The notes under the pieces are model-generated. The model was given only the letters and a program-made list of their open reading frames with translations. It searched no databases and had not been told where the DNA came from. Shown here piece by piece: positions 10,997 through 21,190 of a stretch of DNA of 64,000 nt; within the stretch, counting starts at the first letter, position 1; the number at the start of each line of letters is the position of its first letter. This stretch comes from Oopsacas minuta (lineage: Eukaryota > Porifera > Hexactinellida > Lyssacinosida > Leucopsacidae). The DNA lies in the NCBI GenBank assembly GCA_024704765.1, contig JAKMXF010000222.1, positions 1,116,001-1,180,000 of the forward strand, in the 5' to 3' direction. Made by a program: the position numbers and the translations under genes.

Positions 10997-13900
10997 CACA
11001 GTGGTTTAGAAGCAAAGGATAGACAAAAAATTGATTCCCTATTTGATGGTTTCTTTTCATTTTATATTGTTTAAATGATTCTCATTTAAAATATCTAAGC
11101 GATTGAGACCCTAGAAGCTGTAAAATTTCTTCATCAAAGATGCAAAATATTTATAGGAAATTGCGGCTTCATGATTTCCAAATTTAGCCACAATTTCAAA
11201 TGAACCTGTAAGAGCAATTACATAATCGAATGTTACTAATCTGGTATACTTTATATATTTCGACTATGCTAATTCTAAATATCTTGTTTCCATGACCGTA
11301 TCTTGTATATATTTCGTGAAGATAAGATTTCTAAAATCTAGTAAAATCCATACAGAATTTTTACAAAGAGGAATACTTAAAGTGTCAGGAAAAATAAACA
11401 ACACAAAACAACAGCGCAAAATGAATCGGATACACGCATTACGATTCCTAAAAACGTAATCTAAAACCACAAAACCCGAAACAGTGCGCAACCTATAATT
11501 TTCAATAACATTCCATTACAACTTTTCGTTGCTAGGAAATTCCCATTGTAGCATACTGCAACAATGGAATGAAATTTATTATAGTGACTTATATATATAA
11601 TCTACTGAATAATACAACATATTTTTCGGAATTTCTTAAAAACAATGACAGAAGAGTTAACTTTCCCAAAGTCCCGCCTCGAATTGGCAAGAATCCTGAA
11701 AGACAATAATAATTGTATCTTGTAAACGACAAAATATTTCAAAGAACACTTTGAAATAGACTCTGATAATACGAAACTCTTGGAAACGTTGCTGTTAAGA
11801 ATTCGGGACAGATTCAAGAAGGCGAAGAGATCTTTAGATTGTTTAGAAGGAGAATGGTGGCATTCTAACATTTCCATGAAACCTGAGTTAAAGAAAAATC
11901 TTGTTTCTGATTTACTAGAGTCGCCTTCTGGTGATGGTGAAGTTCCCATTCATTCAGTGAGTCATAGAAAGCATCTTGATGGTCTCTCTCTGCAACAACA
12001 GCGTACTCGATTGTCAAGTCCGCTAGAATGCATTAAGTCACTCTCAGTTATTGAGAATACTACAGAAATAAGCATTGCAGCACTCTCATTACAACTATTG
12101 GCAAATGAGGAGAATAATCGTCAGGTTGCTACGGTAGCCAAAGAGATTATTGTCAGTGGAGGATTCTGTAACCTCAGTAACAAGCATGTTCCAGTTGATA
12201 AAGCCTTATTCCTGCTGGATTTACTTGAAGTGGGCAGACGAAAATACACTCAACTACGTCAAACACTTCTACCAGAGAATATACATTTCCCATCTTACAG
12301 CAAGCTAGCTAATCTGAGAGATGTCATGATTTCGCGAGCCAGTATAACTTTATATCCTAATCCAGCTAAACCAATAGGTATACACGCACCATATTGTCTT
12401 CAAGTTCAGAAAACCCTGGAAAGAATATTATCAATGGTAGATCGCCCCACAAGTGAAGAATTCCCACTCACATTTAAAATCGCAGATGGCTTAGATGGTT
12501 CTGGTGTCACACTATCTACAACCAGCAGACAACTAATACTTTCACCAAAAACTTCATTCTGTTTTGTTTCAAGCCCATCTCCATCCACACTGTAACAAAC
12601 AGGATTGTTTGGCAGAATAAATCCCCTAATTCACCCTTCTCTCAAAGACCTATTTTTCTCTGCGCTGCGACAGAATGCGAAGAAAATATTCGTTCCTTCA
12701 TGGAGACTATGATTAATCCCGATACAAAGATGTTGCAAAATGGGATTCCTTTAGAAAATGGTGTTGTCAATGTCGATATTATCCGCTCAATGTTTGATGG
12801 GAAGATGGTAGCCATTCTCTCTGGAGTTGGAGGAGCCAGTTGTTAGATGTGCACTGCCACACATAAAGATTTGAAGGACCGGAATTTAGTTCTTGAAGGG
12901 TTCCCCATCAACGGAAATATCACAGATGCAATCGAGTTATTTTCGCACATTGATGACAGTGAGTCGTTCTTTGCTCTTTCGACTAACGAACGCTTCAATT
13001 TAACTCATCAACCAATTTCAGAGATTAATATACATCCAGCATCTCCACTTCATTCATACACAGGCATATTTAGGTAAGTAATCTAGTACTCCATTAATCA
13101 TTCAGAATTTGTCTTCACATAATTAAACCAATTTTAGGTGGTTCAATTTGCTGGTACATCATCTTCGCATCGAAAAGTTTACCTGGTCCCCAACTTCACC
13201 AGTTATCAAGGAGTCAATGAAATTCCTTCAAACATTTATTCAGGAGAAGACAGGATTAAAGGTTGACCAGCCTATTCTAGCGGTGGAACCACCTCAACAG
13301 GGAATGTTGCTAGAAGAGCCTTTTCTGATGAAACTGAATACCTTGAATGCATTCTATCAACTGTAACAATACAATATCGCCAATCTTATCAAAGATACAT
13401 ACTCAGCTTTCAGCCATTCTTCGGGTTTTCAATTCAAGTCACAAGGTTAACACTTTGGAATTGGGGAAGTGGTGCAAGGATACCTACCTTGTCATCTTAG
13501 ATTCTTTCCCCTGGGCTAGCATGACTCCAACCCTGCACAAGCTCTTGGCCCATTCCGAGGAGTTAATACGTGAGTCGAGTTCTAGCTATGGCTTAAAGGC
13601 ATTTTCAGAAGAAGGCACAGAATCATGCAACAAATTAATTAGAAAATATCGGGAGAATTTAGCTCGTAAAGTTAGTTTTGAGACCAATAATATGGATATC
13701 TTCGTCAGATTAACCTCTCAAAGTGATCCAAACTTAGTAAACTGTCGAAGAATTTTGACTTGTGAACGATGTGGTTAATCTGGACACAACGAGATCCAAA
13801 TGCTCCAATGCTATGAACAATCAGAAAACTAGTATACAGACTTTATTCACGACTTTAACCTCCAATACAGATTGCCTATCATGAACTTAAGTATGAATAT

Positions 13901-14257
13901 AATGTATATTTTGTAAATCAATAAGATAAATTCCATCATAAGTGTGACGTCATAACTCTATAAATACAAGCCCTACAACAAAATTTTAAGTTCAAGGTGA
14001 TTGCCAATACGGATAACCCATATGTAATCAATAGATTTCATGGCGATAAAGTCGAGTGAAATGTATTTATTGAAGAAAATTTAAAATTTCACATATATCA
14101 ATGACGTCATAACTTGGAAATTTTAGGCCATATACTTGTTATGACAAGCTGTATTGGTTCCTTATATATAATAATCTATATGTAAATAATACATTTCATA
14201 TGGCTATCTCACACCAAAATAGCTATTCTTTACTTACTGCTCTATTAAACCACTGTG
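10997..14257 (+). mobile_element. Transib DNA transposon, complete ends, 3261 bp
   Basis: Termini are exact 12-bp inverted repeats CACAGTGGTTTA (10997-11008 and 14246-14257). They are flanked by the perfect 5-bp duplication TAGAT (10992-10996, 14258-14262). Five-base duplications and CAC-type termini are the hallmark of Transib; the first seven bases equal the V(D)J recombination heptamer. It carries one transposase gene homologous to the RAG1 core. No RAG2-like gene is present, so it is Transib rather than a ProtoRAG. Confidence 0.95.
11645..13778 (+). pseudogene. Transib transposase (RAG1-core homologue)
   Basis: DDE recombinase. The ATG at 11645 is in frame with 11780; codon 27 is TAA. 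Segment 1 (to 12595) ends with FKIADGLDGSGVTLS, holding the first catalytic Asp. After a frameshift near 12560-12595 come SPFSQRPIFLCAATE and DIIRSMFDGKMVAIL, with the second Asp in FDGK. Next is GGASC-stop-MC (TAG at 12844-12846), which keeps the C-x2-C zinc pair seen in RAG1 and Transib. A 64-bp GT..AG intron (13074-13137) follows HSYTGIFR. Then come TGLKVDQP and, one frame over near 13285, GGTTSTGNVARRAFSDE, a Transib signature. Finally SFPWASMTPTLHKLLAH and KAFSEEGTESCNKLIRKYRE hold the catalytic Glu. Order and spacing match RAG1 residues around D600, D708, C727/C730 and E962. Four or so disabling changes; the DDE residues themselves remain. Confidence 0.9.
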
Positions 14258-16276
14258 TAGATATAGCACTAATATTAAGAAATTGTAGGAAAGCTCACCC
14301 CTTGGTATTGACTTTTTTATCATATTGCAGTTTTGTCTGAGTTGTTCAGAATGGATATTCTCTGCAGCTGATTTGAATCGTGTGTCTCGAGTCTCATAGA
14401 TACAGCTTAATTCTTCTCCTGGCTCAGAAAATGGCGGGGAAAATTCATCTTGATCGTCTATATAGTCATTTTCTGACTGCTGCGATAGAATTTCTCTAAA
14501 TATAGCGTCTTCATGTTCAAAGTCTTCTATAGGATCAATAGCCAGGTTTGGATATGTAGACAACAGATCCACATGTTTTGACTCCCGTCTCCACATTACA
14601 TTAAATGGAGTTTATCCATGTGACTTCTTCTTTGTAGAATTTATAGTGAGACATGCGAGCTTGAGTAATTGGGACCAGTGATTGCCTGTCTGGACTTCCA
14701 TCTTTGTTAACTTCCTAAGATCAATGAGTAATAGTTATTCAATATCTTTATTACACTGAGTAACTTGCCGTCTAATCTGCGAAATTATAACTTACGTTTT
14801 CAGGATTTTATCGTGTGCCTCTACCAAACCGTTAGCCATAGGAAGGTAAGCTCTAGTACTACGGTTGTCAATGTGTAGTTTGCAATGGAATTCCTGAAAC
14901 AGCTAAAGAAAATATATTAATAAATTAAGTAATTTCAGATATATTAAGTTCTAGTATCACTTACACTGCTTGTAAACTCTGGGCCATTGCCATGTTGAAT
15001 AATATCCGACAATCCCATTGTAGCATAGATATCTTGAAGATTTTGAATAACTCAGAAGTTTTCCTCTTAAGGGGTCTTACAACTACGAACTTGCTTAAGT
15101 AGCAAACTGTGACAAGAACATGTTTAAATCCTTCGGAACTCATAGGGAGGTCACAAATCAAGTCCATGCCTAAGTGTTTCCATGTTCTAGAAGGAGGTTA
15201 AATTGGTTGAAGTTTCTTGGTTGATTTTGGAATTGTTGCTGTCATTTGGCATATCTTACAAGAAGCCACCTAGTATATTAAATTTTCAATGATTATCAAA
15301 TTATGTACTCTGAATTTAAGAAAAAGGATTTTTAGGGTAGCATAGAAGTTTCTCAAACTCTCAATAATAACAAAATATTCATAGTAATAATAAAACTAGT
15401 CCTTCTTTTTCCGAATTATTGAGAATGAACTGTACTCAAGTAAGTTACTTACATAATCAATGATATGTGTATATAAGCCTTTCTAGGTATGTTGTTGCTG
15501 TATGGAATCAACAGTGGCATTGATTCCAGGGTGACCAACTTGATCATGATGTTTTTTGATTATATCATCCCTTTCCGTTTCTAACGGGACTTCCAAATCA
15601 ACTGTTGAACCATTGATGTCCACTTTCTAGATAATTGTTCATATGATATTGCATCAATAACTCAAATATTTATATACAGTAGTGTTCGCCTATTTGCAAG
15701 CAAATTTTCAGCAAGGTGCCACTTGCCATTTGGCGAACACAACTGCAGATTATAAATAATATTGAGGGTTTACCTTGTAAAGTTTGTTATCTTCACCGAG
15801 AAATTATCATAACTTTTCTTCTAAAATTCCATCTTTTTGCTGAGATAACTCCGTCAGGTTCAGGATATGTTCCAACTTTTAAAAACTTTACAATTTCTTC
15901 ATAAAATACTTCCATCTTTATTGTTACTTGAAAATTATTTACAATTTATATGCGAATTCGAAAAGCTATCTTGGTCACAAATGTGTCAAGTCATTATTAC
16001 GTCAATACTACAAATAAACCGCATAATGATAACTACATATTCTGTATATAGTTTCTCCCTCTGTTACCGTGCCTCAATATTCTACAGTGGATATTCACCC
16101 ATGGTCTATGTATACAGTGCCTCAATATTCTACGTGCCTCACTAATCTATGCAACAGCTCTGTTTGTTCTAACCCCATTTTTATTTCTATTTCTGATGCT
16201 GTTACAATTACTACTCTAATTTGATTTCAGATCGTGCCAATCATTTTTTCGTTTAATTTACTTTATTCATCACTTA

Positions 16277-17620
16277 CAGGGTGGTAAGAAATTGATGCCC
16301 TACTGACCTAATTTATATTATGAACCCAAAATATTCTTGAAGTTTGGTAATTACCATATTTTCATCAGTTATTTATTTCTTACGTTTTGTTCTTTGATTT
16401 TGACATATTGTTCTTGCTTAGGAAGCGTATTTTATTTATATTATTTATCAAATTTGTTTATCCAAATTTCAGCTGATAATAATGGTTAGGGAGACCAGTT
16501 CATGTGCAAGAAGCAGGGCTCTAGGAATCGTATTAGGAGGAATGACCCAAAAATGTGCTTCAGAAAAGTTAGGTGTGAATATTCGTACAATTCGACGATG
16601 GCTATCCCGTTATCAGAATGAAGGTTCCTTTGAAAATATGCATGAACGTGGACGTAAATCAAAACTTACAAAAGTTGCAAAAATCGTCATAGCCAAATCT
16701 ATTTCCAAGAGACATCAATCAACACGGAAATTAGCTAAACGTTTACGCTCAAAGGGTTGTGCAGTTTCTCATACTACTGTGCGTAAGTATTTAATGAGTC
16801 ACTCAAAGTAATTCCTTTCAAACCTCAAAAACAGTTGAAAATTACTGAAAACCAGCGGACCGCTTGCCTAAAGTTTTGTCGAGATCGAAAAACTTGGAAA
16901 TAGAAGACTGGTGTCGAGTATTGTTTTAAGACGAATCACCCTTTGAGATATATCCACATCCTAATAGTCAAAATGATCGTGTCTGGGCTTATGACCGATC
17001 TCAGCTTTTACCCTCTGAAAGAATAAAATTTCTCTCAAGAATCCTTGTATGGGGTGTAATGTCGTTTAGAGCTGTATCAGAACTTCATTTCATCCCAAAA
17101 GGCCAAACAATCACAGCTGAATATTATGTGAACGAGATATTAAATGGGTCAATGATGTCTAGTTTGCTTCGCCAACCAGAACAGGGCAGTATTTTAACTA
17201 GGAAGTTGGTGCCAGACATGTCACGATACATTTTCCAACAGGATGGTGCGTCGGCACATACAGCCAAAAGAGCACAAGAATGGTGCAATACCAACTTAGT
17301 TGAGTTTTGGCATAAGAGTCAATGGCCAGGCAACTCTCCTGATCTCAACCCGATAGAAAATTTATGGTCTATCGTAAAGCAAGAGATTGAACTGATGGAC
17401 ACTCCAACCAATATTTCAATGCTCGAAAAACACATCAAGCAGGCGTGGTCTCAAATTTCACCAGAAACTTTGGAGAATTTAGTATCCGGGATGCCAAAAA
17501 GGATGAAATTATGCATAAAACAAAAGGGTGGATATATGGTAAAATAACTAGTGTATTGTATTGTTGTATTACCACATTATGATAAGAAGAATATTAGGAC
17601 ATCAATTTCTTTACACCCTG
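16277..17620 (+). mobile_element. Tc1/mariner element A, DD37E type, 1344 bp
   Basis: TIRs CAGGGTGGTAAGAAATTGAT and CAGGGTGTAAAGAAATTGAT (26 bp, three differences), TA duplication at 16275-16276 and 17621-17622. Confidence 0.92.
16482..17547 (+). pseudogene. Tc1-like transposase A (DD37E), broken
   Basis: N-terminal paired-type helix-turn-helix pair (MVRETSSCARSRALGIVLGG, TIRRWLSRYQ) is intact to 16811. Then a stop at 16809-16811 and a frame change; the middle has stops including one directly before the first catalytic Asp (LF-stop-DESPFE). From 17059 the frame is open: QQDGASAHTA holds Asp 2 and NSPDLNPIENLW the Glu, with 37 residues between them instead of the 34 of classic Tc1. This DD37E spacing is known from ITmD37E/TRT-type elements. 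Confidence 0.88.
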
Positions 17621-17839
17621 TATATAATACATTTCCTTGACTCCAAATCAATCTTTGCGAAAGAAATGGGATAGGAGGTCAGGACGTATTGGTCGTTCAA
17701 AGTGTATTTCAGATCCTATTCCGGTTTTGCCAATTATTCTTTGGACAGCTTCAAATATTTCTCTTTCTAATCTTTCTCACTCTTTATCTTGCTTATCTCG
17801 TGCTACCAATAGCTTACAATATGTTTCACATGTCCCGAA

Positions 17840-18550
17840 GGAAAGTATGATCAAAATCGGGCTATGGTATGTTCGCTCAGAGAAAAATAAGTGTTATATT
17901 TATCAGAATTAATTCTTTACAACTCACTGGATATTTTAATTTTAACGTAAACATGGCTGACGTCTGGTAAGGATCATACTTTAGGCCTCTTTGTGATCTC
18001 TTACCAGGATATATGATAATTAATCAACCTCGTCAATCACCTGATGGTGGGCTGGCTCTTCTATTAAGTACTGACCTTGCTTCTAAAAGAAAAACATTGG
18101 ACCATTGTACAAATCTTCCGAATACTTAGATGTAACTTTCACTTATGAAAATATGTTACTCCGAGTAGTTTCAACCTATCGTCCAATTATATCTGCCAAA
18201 ACAATAAACTCTGTTTTGACCAATTTTTATTGGAATTCTCAGACTTTCTTGAATGTATATATACTATAACTGGAGATTTTTATATTATGTCTGATATGAT
18301 GTTTAATTCGGAAACTTATCGGTTAGTGATCATCTTGCTACTTTTGATTTGTGTCAACACATCCATCGTCCAGCACATCTCACTGGCCATACGTTAGATC
18401 TGTAATCACTACATGTACTGACAGTGATGCCATATATTCTGCAGATGTGTTTTCTGATACCCTATCTGACCATTCGTATATTTTATGTAATGCAAGATTT
18501 CCTTATCTCAAACCTTCTAAATTTCTCTATTTCTGCAAGAAAGATTAGAT
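17840..18550 (+). pseudogene. LINE AP-endonuclease domain relic
   Basis: Pieces of an exonuclease-endonuclease-phosphatase domain in shifting frames: IGLWYVRSEKNKC at the start, ETWLTSGKD, GGLALLLSTDLASK, GDFYIMSD (the usual GDFN), then GHTLDLITTCTDSDAIY and SDHSYILCNARF (SDH catalytic motif). Stops and shifts throughout; not functional. Its product would nick target DNA for reverse transcription. Confidence 0.65.
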
Positions 18551-18678
18551 CTATTGAGGTTGAATCCTTTATCGAGAGTGTGATTGATTCTTGATTTCGG
18601 GCCAGATACAGATATATTGGACATGTTAGTTGGGAAATATAACTCAAATTTACAAGCTGTTCTGGATTCTTATGGCCT

Positions 18679-20530
18679 TTGATTAATTGGACCCTGACAA
18701 GTCGTCCCAAGTCTCAGTGGTATTCCGATTATTTAAAGGAAATCAAGCGAGAAGTTCGGACAATAGAATTGAGATACATAACAAACAAACTTATTATTAA
18801 CTTCGATATGTTTAAAAGTAAATGCATTATGTATATAGCCCTCCACAATTCAGCAAAAACAACATATTATAGTGAGAAGTTTGGAAAAGTGATACCAAAG
18901 AACCTGTTTCAGCTAGTCAAGAGTCTATCAGTTGTGCATAAAGGACGTTTACTGCCTAAGTGTCATTCTAAACAAGATTTGGCTAGTTCCTTTTCTGCTT
19001 ATTTTGTATAGAAAGTAGATTCTCTCAGATTGAACGTTCCTGAAATTTTCCATCATATAAAATTTTCTACTCATATTTGTCCTTCCTAAAGTGAATTTAT
19101 CCTCTCAGTTTGGTAGAAGTTGGAGGGTTAATCAAAAATTCCCAAACTAAATCCTGTAGCATGGACCCTATTCCTACATCTATTCTAACACAATGCCTTG
19201 AAAGTTTGTTGATACAATCGCCTATATTATTTATAGTTCGGTTAACCAGTCTCTTTGTCCAAGTAATCTAAAGTAATCTATGGTTATTCTATCCATGAAG
19301 AAGAACTCACTTTACCCAAACGAGTTTTAAGTTACAGGCTTATTTCCAATCTACCCTTCTTGTCCAAGATTGTTGAAAGTCTATTGGTATCGAATTAGAA
19401 CGTTACTTATTAGAAAATATTCTCTATCCGCTGAAACAATCTGGATGCAGAATACATCATTCTACAGAAACGGTTCTAATTAAAATATTCAGTGACTTAT
19501 GTTGTGCCTGGATGAATGCAGAAGTGCTGTGTTCGTCCTTTTAGATCTATCTGAGACTTTTGATACGGTTGATCATGAGATTCTTCTTGAGCGTCTGCAA
19601 ACTATATTTGGTTGTACTGGTAAAGTTATTAAATGGTTAAGATCGTATTTGACCTAAAGACAACAGTTTGTAAGTGTCTATGGTTATGAACCTGATCCAT
19701 AATGGGTACATGAGGTGTGCCACAAGGTTCGGTATTGGGTCCACTACTCTTTGATCTATATATCTCTCCTGTTGAGGATATCATCCTAGCTCATGGGCTA
19801 TCAGTTTTGTTTTATGCGGATGATACACAGTTTCTATAATTCTGAAGTCAACACGAATAAAAGAAATTAAGAACTGTAGAGACGCTTGTTTATCTGACCT
19901 TGTTAAATCGTTTTCTTAAAATAAAATGGTTTGTAATCCTAACAAGTCAAACATTGTATATTATTCTTCTAAATATTGTGATGAATCCAGTCCCTTCTCC
20001 ATCGCGTTTGGTTCTTCTGTTTTCAATCAGTTGATACTGTCCGAAATTTGGGAGTTTACTTCGATAAACATCTATCAATGAAATCGCTTATTAGTAATAT
20101 TTGCAAAACAGCTTCACTATCTCTTAGTAGAATTGGTTGCTTATATAGTTCATGCGTTTATATCTAGTATGCTCGATTACTGTAATTCTATTCTCTTCGG
20201 GCTAACAGTCAGAGAGATAAATAGGTTACAAAGTATCAAGAACGCAGCTGCTAGGCTAGTAACTGAAACCAAGAAGTATGAACATATTGTTCCTGTGCTA
20301 AAAGGTCTACACTGGTTACCAGTCAAACCTCGAATTGAGTACAAAATTCTTTTGATCACCTTCAAAATTATATGTGGCCATTGTCCATCATACCTCAATA
20401 CTCTAATCAGTTTTTGAGTTGTGGCTATCATCTGATATATGCGTCATCCGATATACTCCAACTACCCAGATCTAGGTTCAAAATTAACGGTGACCGTGCT
20501 CTTTCGCATGCTGTCCCAAGTCTCTGGAAT
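18679..20530 (+). pseudogene. LINE reverse transcriptase relic
   Basis: Conserved blocks in order: SYRLISNLPFLSKIVE (about 19325), AVFVLLDLSETFDTVDHEIL (about 19530), [19 protein letters not shown] (about 19715), and FYADDTQF with the catalytic Asp pair (about 19808). Then come SMLDYCNSILFGL and RLQSIKNAAARLVT (from 20165) and the C-terminal LPRSRFKINGDRAFSHA (about 20460). The thumb/C-terminal blocks are those of CR1/L2/Rex1-like LINEs. Many stops and frame changes. Confidence 0.8.
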
Positions 20531-20728
20531 TCTCTTACTGAATAAAAACACATCAAAACATTTTTGTTTCATAAATACTATTTATAAATATTTCTGTTCT
20601 TCTGTATAGCGCACATTTTTGTATTTACTTGGTACTTTTCTTCTTTTCTCCTTTGTATGTGTTTGTCATTGAAATATAAATGATTTGAGACTAATATTGT
20701 GTTAAGCGTGCTAAAATGTTGTATTTAT

Positions 20729-20747
20729 TATGATTATTATGATTATG

Positions 20748-20779
<32 letters not shown>

Positions 20780-20840
20780 CATTATTATTATTATTATTAT
20801 TATTTTCTTCTTCCTCTTCTTCCTCTTCTTATTACTATTA
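20729..20840. repeat. (TTA)n microsatellite, LINE 3' tail
   Basis: About 80 bp of ATT/TTA triplets followed by a TTC-rich stretch and ATT again. The position directly after LINE coding and 3' sequence makes it the element's tandem tail. Confidence 0.85.
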
Positions 20841-21190
20841 TTAAAGCATAAACACAAGGAAAAAGATCAAGAGTGACAGAATTCGAAAAGCAACTGAGTA
20901 TATGAAAATCTATCGGACGATTGAATTTTTCCGATGTATTTATATATTAAAATGAATTTTCAATTGTTTTGGTTAGATAATACACTGAATATTTAACCTT
21001 CTGTTTCATTATTAAATTCAGCATGTAATTGCATCCATGGTCCCAATTTCTCTTAATAATATTTAGTCTTATGTTTGCTAGACTAGGTTTGGCTATATTT
21101 TGTAATATAAAGAAACAATCACCATTTTCACACTAGATCGGGACCACAACCCTGGTTCATATTTCAATTGTTACTGTGAGGGCTTATGTA

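Larger units (their letters stand above)
9184..15633 (-). pseudogene. Integrase-OTU fusion gene of the Ginger-type element
   Basis: Multi-exon gene. Zinc HHCC part: about 15633-15486 (IIKKHHDQVGHPG) and the start of exon 15269-14965 (ASCKIC). Core in 15269-14965: MDLICDLP holds catalytic Asp 1. Asp 2 is lost, since the motif reads QHGNGPEF where SDNGPEF is expected. Exon 14902-14796 has NGLVEAHD with the catalytic Glu. Exon 14714-14299 follows. The Transib insertion lies in the next intron. Exon 10976-10714 has the C-terminal domain (KFFGPHTV, IPIHLVRLYTERK) with a frameshift near 10912. Small exons 10657-10592, 10398-10255 and 9926-9822 follow; exon 9744 onward carries an OTU protease (VGDGNCLFRCISKIL with the catalytic Cys; the His motif NHYEPV is in a shifted frame near 9205). 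Introns have GTAAGT/GTGAGC donors. There are stops in the integrase (for example near 14606 and 15190) and a frameshift near 15030. The missing Asp 2 indicates a dead copy. OTU enzymes cleave ubiquitin chains; its role here is unknown. Confidence 0.8.
8597..16156 (-). mobile_element. Ginger1-type integrase-OTU DNA transposon with nested Transib
   Basis: Both ends start TGTTGCATAGATTAGTGAGG and are inverted repeats of about 140 bp (8597-8737 and 16016-16156) with roughly nine differences. Flanking 4-bp duplication GCTC at 8593-8596 and 16157-16160. The TGT terminus and 4-bp duplication agree with what is known of Ginger1 transposons. The element carries one multi-exon minus-strand gene (integrase to OTU). 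The 3261-bp Transib element plus its 5-bp duplication sits in an intron, so the pre-insertion length is 4294 bp. Confidence 0.9.
17637..20840 (+). mobile_element. Non-LTR retrotransposon, CR1/L2-like, ending in (TTA)n
   Basis: Endonuclease and reverse-transcriptase remnants in one orientation, followed by a trinucleotide tail instead of poly(A), as in CR1/L2-type LINEs. The 5' limit is uncertain; coding similarity starts near 17840 (KIGLWYVRSEKNKC, compare the usual IGLWNVRS start of the endonuclease ORF). It lies immediately downstream of Tc1 A inside the P-like element. Confidence 0.7.
6577..21181 (-). mobile_element. THAP/P-like element broken by nested insertions
   Basis: 6577-6735 and 21020-21181 are an imperfect inverted repeat (ends CCTCACTGTAACAATTG / CCTCACAGTAACAATTG, similarity continuing for about 150 bp). 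Next to the left arm lies a P-type transposase relic on the minus strand. Subtracting the nested integrase-OTU element (8597-16156), the Tc1 (16277-17620) and the LINE (about 17637-20840) leaves about 2.5 kb, a normal size for a P element. No clean 8-bp target duplication is visible at the two ends, so the boundary is inference. Confidence 0.6.

Noticed and set aside
11602-11949. 115-aa minus-strand frame
   Set aside because: Shadow of the Transib transposase N-terminus.
12844-12846. TAG codons inside otherwise good frames (also 63516 and 63834) as evidence of stop-codon reassignment
   Set aside because: The intact Tc1 transposase at 21264-22334 ends naturally at TAG, and TAA and TGA also break other relics. 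Ordinary decay explains all.
10997-14257. ProtoRAG-type element (RAG1 plus RAG2)
   Set aside because: Only one gene, plus-strand, fits between the ends; no kelch-like RAG2 sequence on either strand.
20729-20840. Microsatellite as an independent feature of interest
   Set aside because: It follows directly on LINE 3' sequence and is best read as that element's tail.
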